Source: Physocladia obscura (Eukaryota; Chytridiomycota; Chytridiomycetes; Chytridiales; Chytriomycetaceae). Taken from it: a DNA stretch of 13,967 bases. Where the stretch lies: assembly GCA_027596945.1 (NCBI GenBank), contig JADGJH010000836.1:1-13967 (forward strand), read 5' to 3'. The stretch's first letter is position 1, and each line of letters begins with the position of its first letter. The notes under the pieces were generated by a model. The model saw only the letters and a program-made list of their open reading frames with translations, ran no database searches and had not been told where the DNA came from. Below, piece by piece: positions 11,126 to 13,967 of the stretch. Position numbers and translations under genes: made by a program.

Positions 11126-11778
11126 CTACAATGCCTCGAGCGACTTCAGTGTCTCTTCGAATTCGGACTTGAGTGCCGTATGAACGACAGTCAACTCATC
11201 GTGCTTCTTCTCGAGTTCGGCTTTTTCTGTCTCGAGCTGCTTGGCTTTGCGTTCGTGGTGTCTGTTGTTTTATCACCGTTAAAAAATAATGGATTGCCAG
11301 GATAATTCCTACTCGGCTTGGACTTCCAGTGTGCGGAGTCTGTATCAACAAGAATGGAAAATCAGAGTTTGATCGATCGATAGCATGGCATGGTTTTGTT
11401 TAGGTAAGCAGGAAAGAAACCCGTAAATAAATAAAGCCGATATTTACGCGGCGGTGGAATCGTCGGCGCGCTTCTCAGCGCGCTCCAAGTCAGCCGTCAG
11501 CAGCGCAACTTTGTTGTTTAGACCTTGGATCTCTGTTTCCTGCTTGGCAATCACAGCCTTGAGTTCCTTAACTTCGGCCTCGAATCCGTTTGCGCGTTCG
11601 CCGTTCTGCTCAGCTTCGATCTTCAGTTTCTCGAGTTTCTGCTTGCCCGAATCACATCATCGTTGAATGCGATACATGAGTGTGTTTTGTTAACGTAGTA
11701 TTGCGGTGTGTTTATTTATGAATGTTAGTATCCGCAATATCATAAAATGCAGGAACAAACCGCCTTGATTGCTTCCAT
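11126..11778 (-). CDS. TPM: Short fungal-type tropomyosin (4 exons, 123 residues)
   Basis: Reading the - strand, exons 11778-11761, 11638-11448, 11339-11313 and 11261-11126 give 123 residues. Tropomyosin is a parallel coiled-coil dimer that polymerises along actin cables and the cytokinetic ring. The whole protein is one helix: a and d positions (1, 8, 15, 22... and 4, 11, 18, 25...) are mainly Leu, Ile, Val or Ala from M1 to L123 without a break. The C-terminal third parallels S. pombe Cdc8: VQAEHHERKAKQLETEK against VKAEHFERRVQSLERER, ending ...LKSLEAL against ...VHQALEDL. It is much shorter than Cdc8 or budding-yeast Tpm2 (161 residues) and Tpm1 (199). The start is firm: an in-frame TGA lies six bases upstream of the ATG. 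Exon 1 codes only six residues and exon 3 is a 27-base micro-exon. Introns are 122, 108 and 51 bp. Confidence 0.88.
11639..11644 (-). other. NAGNAG splice acceptor of tropomyosin intron 1
   Basis: The - strand acceptor reads AAGCAG, so two in-frame acceptors lie three bases apart. Using the second gives the six residues of exon 1 followed by Lys-Leu-Glu, and keeps Met1, Ile4, Leu8 and Leu11 in a/d positions. Using the first inserts one Gln and shifts the heptad register. The second site is therefore taken as the main one. Confidence 0.7.
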
Positions 11779-11800
11779 TTTTCAGTAACAAATTCAAATT
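11779..11800. promoter_or_regulatory. 22-bp gap between divergent start codons
   Basis: Only 22 bases separate the tropomyosin ATG (- strand) from the first ATG of the 349-codon + strand frame. Both genes cannot keep normal promoters and 5' UTRs in this gap. Their 5' ends must overlap, or the + strand protein starts further in. No TATA box is visible. Confidence 0.5.
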
Positions 11801-12850
11801 ATGCAAAATTTAACCAAAGAATATAACAAGCAGATCGCCAAACCAACATCGCAAGCCGGTGCGGGTATTGGAGCTCTGGCTAAAATCAAGAGACTTTTAA
11901 CTCGCAGCAAATCCAGTTTTGCTTGTTCTAACGCGTTTTTGGACACTTCCACCAACCTGACAATTAATCCGCAGGCGAAACATTCCCAACAGTCACAGTG
12001 CGCTGATTTCTCTTCTTCTCCAAATATCCATAACTCCCAAAAGATGTCTATCAAATTCAGCTCTATTTGGACCAATTGGAAACCAGAGGCACGCAACATA
12101 CCTGCCATTCCCTGTCTCAGCCCCAAAATAGAATCCAACGACAATCAGAAATATCAATCACAAACTCTATGTGACTTATCCAACCAATCTGGAATCATGA
12201 CGGAATTTCAAGTGAACCAGGCGGACAAAGCCTTGCCGGAACAAGGTGTTCCACACAATGTCATAGTGCTTGCTGAAGAGAAAAAAACAAATACAAGTTT
12301 GTATAACCATTCTCTTGAGACAAATTCCAACACAGAATTCAAGGAATTCTCTAAATCACTTCCAACATATTCAATTTGTCCATCATCTTCTCTGGAAATT
12401 ATTTCAGATATCAGTAACATTAATTTCAGGAGTTCAAAACAACGACCTTTGACTTGGGATTCAACAAAAAGCTTACGAAACAAAAATTTGGCAAGCTCTG
12501 TATCTTCATTAGCAGTGCATCGAAGTAACAGATCATCAAGTTCGTTGGATCGAAAAAAGCCACAACACCTTCTCGTCAGCACTAATTTCGGAGACTTTTT
12601 GGTTGGACCAGATTTTGGAAACATTGAATCAAATGAATCAATTTCACAACCAAATTATGAAGCAAAAGAAAAAAGGAAAGATGCAATTTCGGCATCTTTT
12701 GATTCGGAAATTGGACCTGTCCAATCCAAACTTTTATCCACACCGTTTTCTTCAGGTTTGGATTTGTTTTTTGCAGAGTTGCAAGATCTTGTTCCCATGA
12801 ACGACTCTCAGATTTCAAACACCCTCAATTTCCCAAAAAACTCTTTATGA
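11801..12850 (+). CDS. Unrecognised Ser/Asn-rich protein, 349 residues
   Basis: An uninterrupted 1050-base frame is long for this AT-rich sequence and lacks any obvious intron, unlike its neighbours. The protein is rich in Ser, Asn, Gln and Lys, with basic patches near residue 30 (KIKRLLTRSK) and around 245-255 (HRSNRSSSSLDRKKPQ). It has no signal peptide, no membrane span and no domain that I recognise. Most of it looks disordered, as in fungal regulatory or scaffold proteins. Short segments with ordered character are HLLVSTNFGDFLVGPDFG and the C-terminal LDLFFAELQDLVP. Met at 11801 follows an in-frame TAA; Met 82 (12044) is an alternative start that would relieve the crowding with tropomyosin. 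A CAG acceptor-like site at 11782-11784 could end a 5' UTR intron. It converges on the next gene with 83 bp between stops. Confidence 0.5.
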   Translation: MQNLTKEYNKQIAKPTSQAGAGIGALAKIKRLLTRSKSSFACSNAFLDTSTNLTINPQAKHSQQSQCADFSSSPNIHNSQKMSIKFSSIWTNWKPEARNIPAIPCLSPKIESNDNQKYQSQTLCDLSNQSGIMTEFQVNQADKALPEQGVPHNVIVLAEEKKTNTSLYNHSLETNSNTEFKEFSKSLPTYSICPSSSLEIISDISNINFRSSKQRPLTWDSTKSLRNKNLASSVSSLAVHRSNRSSSSLDRKKPQHLLVSTNFGDFLVGPDFGNIESNESISQPNYEAKEKRKDAISASFDSEIGPVQSKLLSTPFSSGLDLFFAELQDLVPMNDSQISNTLNFPKNSL

Positions 12851-12933
12851 AACTTTATACAAGCTTATTTTATATATTATTAAAAACTGACTGACTGCCT
12901 TTCAAAGATTTACTTCATTTAATAACATTTTCA

Positions 12934-13441
12934 TTAGCCAGTTGCGGTACCAGACTCCTCAAACATAGAGATTTCAATATTTCTAAGTTTTGCCTGAGTA
13001 GTTTGTGTCAGAAAGGAACCAATGTGTCGTCGTCTATGGTACTGGCATTTCTATAGGACTCATAGAATCAATGCAGATTCTAACATCACTTTTACCGTTT
13101 CACTCACAGTAATTTTCGTGATTTCATTATTATAATGAGGCTCAGGAAGTATTGGCTCTAAGTTTTCGTAATTTTTCCGCTTCTTCATCTGTCCCAATGA
13201 CACCCCCTATTAACAGCCGTGGCAATTTTTCTTTACACTTCAACTAGGTCCATTACTTTTGGCGCAAAGGTTCCATTAGTAACGTTGTTGTTGGATTCAG
13301 GGAATTTAATCAAATGTCCTACTTGGCTCCTTGCAGTAATAAAGTTCACTTGTTTTTAAAAGTAACAGAAAAGTAAGTATTTACCACGAACTTTCATTTA
13401 GCGTACGTTTGAACAAGGCATCCAAATTTGGAACCTCAATA
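12934..13441 (-). CDS. 3' part of an unrecognised multi-exon gene
   Basis: Reading the - strand, short exons 13441-13385, 13329-13257, 13206-13108 and 13050-12934 join in phase through GT-AG introns of 55, 50 and 57 bp and end in TAA at 12936-12934. The product carries blocks such as EVPNLDALFKRTLNESSW, QVGHLIKFPES, KKRKNYENLEPILPEPHY and, at the end, HIGSFLTQTTQAKLRNIEIS with MFEESGTATG. These look like real protein and are predicted only when the introns are removed. Upstream, a 70-codon open frame at 13715-13506 (ELYISLGMSVEWQTGPTKIE) probably belongs to the same gene. Its junction to 13441 is unresolved: a donor at 13535 with a 14-base exon (13500-13487), or a donor inside 13506-13550, would fit. 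I cannot name the family, and the first exon may lie outside the window. Confidence 0.45.
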
Positions 13442-13967
13442 CTGGTTATAATTTTTTACAAATTTTTGTTTTAATATTACGATTACCAATTGGTGAAACT
13501 CTTCATATTCGAGTGATTATTTTAAACAAATTTATAAGAGACAAATTCACAATTTTTTCATTGTGTGCAGCTGCTTTCTCAATCTTTGTTGGGCCTGTCT
13601 GCCATTCAACAGACATTCCGAGTGAAATATAAAGCTCAACTGATCGAGTAATATTGATGCAATTGCACCGTAAATTCTGAACGTTGAGAGATTCATTATT
13701 TGCAAGATTTCTTTTTTAACGCAATTAGGAATAAATTCCTCCTTGCGTAACTACGGTTACCCTACGAATGTTCACAGTTTTGAAACAAGATATCTGGAAA
13801 TCAACTCCTTCAAATTAGAAACAGATCATCTATACAACATATTGTAGAGGAACATTGGGCAAATAAAGCGTTTATTGACATTATTTGAACGTAATTTATA
13901 AACACAAGAAGCATCGGATGCTGAAAAATAAATAGATTGGAGAGTATTTATCCACCGAATCCATAGA

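Noticed and set aside
11454..11666. 70-codon Ser-rich + strand frame
   Set aside because: Antisense of tropomyosin exon 2; the Ser/Leu-rich look is the complement of Glu/Lys coiled-coil codons.
12208..12624. 138-codon - strand frame
   Set aside because: Lies inside the longer 349-codon + strand frame and shows no domain; the longer frame is preferred.
13207..13238. 32-bp intron in the right-edge gene
   Set aside because: A better donor (GTAATG at 13256) gives a 50-bp intron in the same phase.

Overview
This is nuclear DNA of a eukaryote, most likely an early-diverging (chytrid-like) fungus. The window is AT-rich. Its genes are split by many short GT-AG introns (mostly 45-130 bp). It carries a short fungal-type tropomyosin together with SKA3 and TOE1, two genes that animals and plants have and that most Dikarya lack. 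No tRNA, rRNA, CRISPR array, bacterial operon or intact transposon was seen. The lineage is inferred from gene content only.

Layout. 18-251: possible last exon of an unrecognised + strand gene. 869-2618: SKA3, an outer-kinetochore/microtubule protein, rebuilt from eight exons. 2970-4660: TOE1, a DEDD 3' exonuclease with a CCCH zinc finger, four exons. 4780-5638 and 6094-7271: tandem copies of a four-span membrane protein gene. The first copy is broken; the second is intact and has a long Gln/His-rich N-terminus. 7461-9229: DUS2, tRNA dihydrouridine synthase, - strand, six exons. 9360-9769: decayed cytochrome P450 remnant, + strand. 9770-11069: no convincing gene. 11126-11778: tropomyosin, - strand, four exons, 123 residues. 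11801-12850: intronless Ser/Asn-rich orphan reading frame, + strand, divergent from tropomyosin with only 22 bp between the start codons. 12934-13441 (probably to about 13715): 3' part of an unrecognised multi-exon - strand gene.

The genes do not form one pathway. They cover chromosome segregation (SKA3), RNA 3' trimming (TOE1), tRNA modification (DUS2) and actin filaments (tropomyosin), as expected of an ordinary gene-dense fungal chromosome. I found no new multi-gene system. The most interesting points are the freshly broken tandem paralogue, the very short tropomyosin whose heptad register decides a NAGNAG splice acceptor, SKA3 in a fungal setting, a TOE1 intron that ends in a run of 18 A, and the P450 fossil. 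Exon structures were deduced by hand from reading frame, splice signals and remembered family features; no search or transcript data were used.
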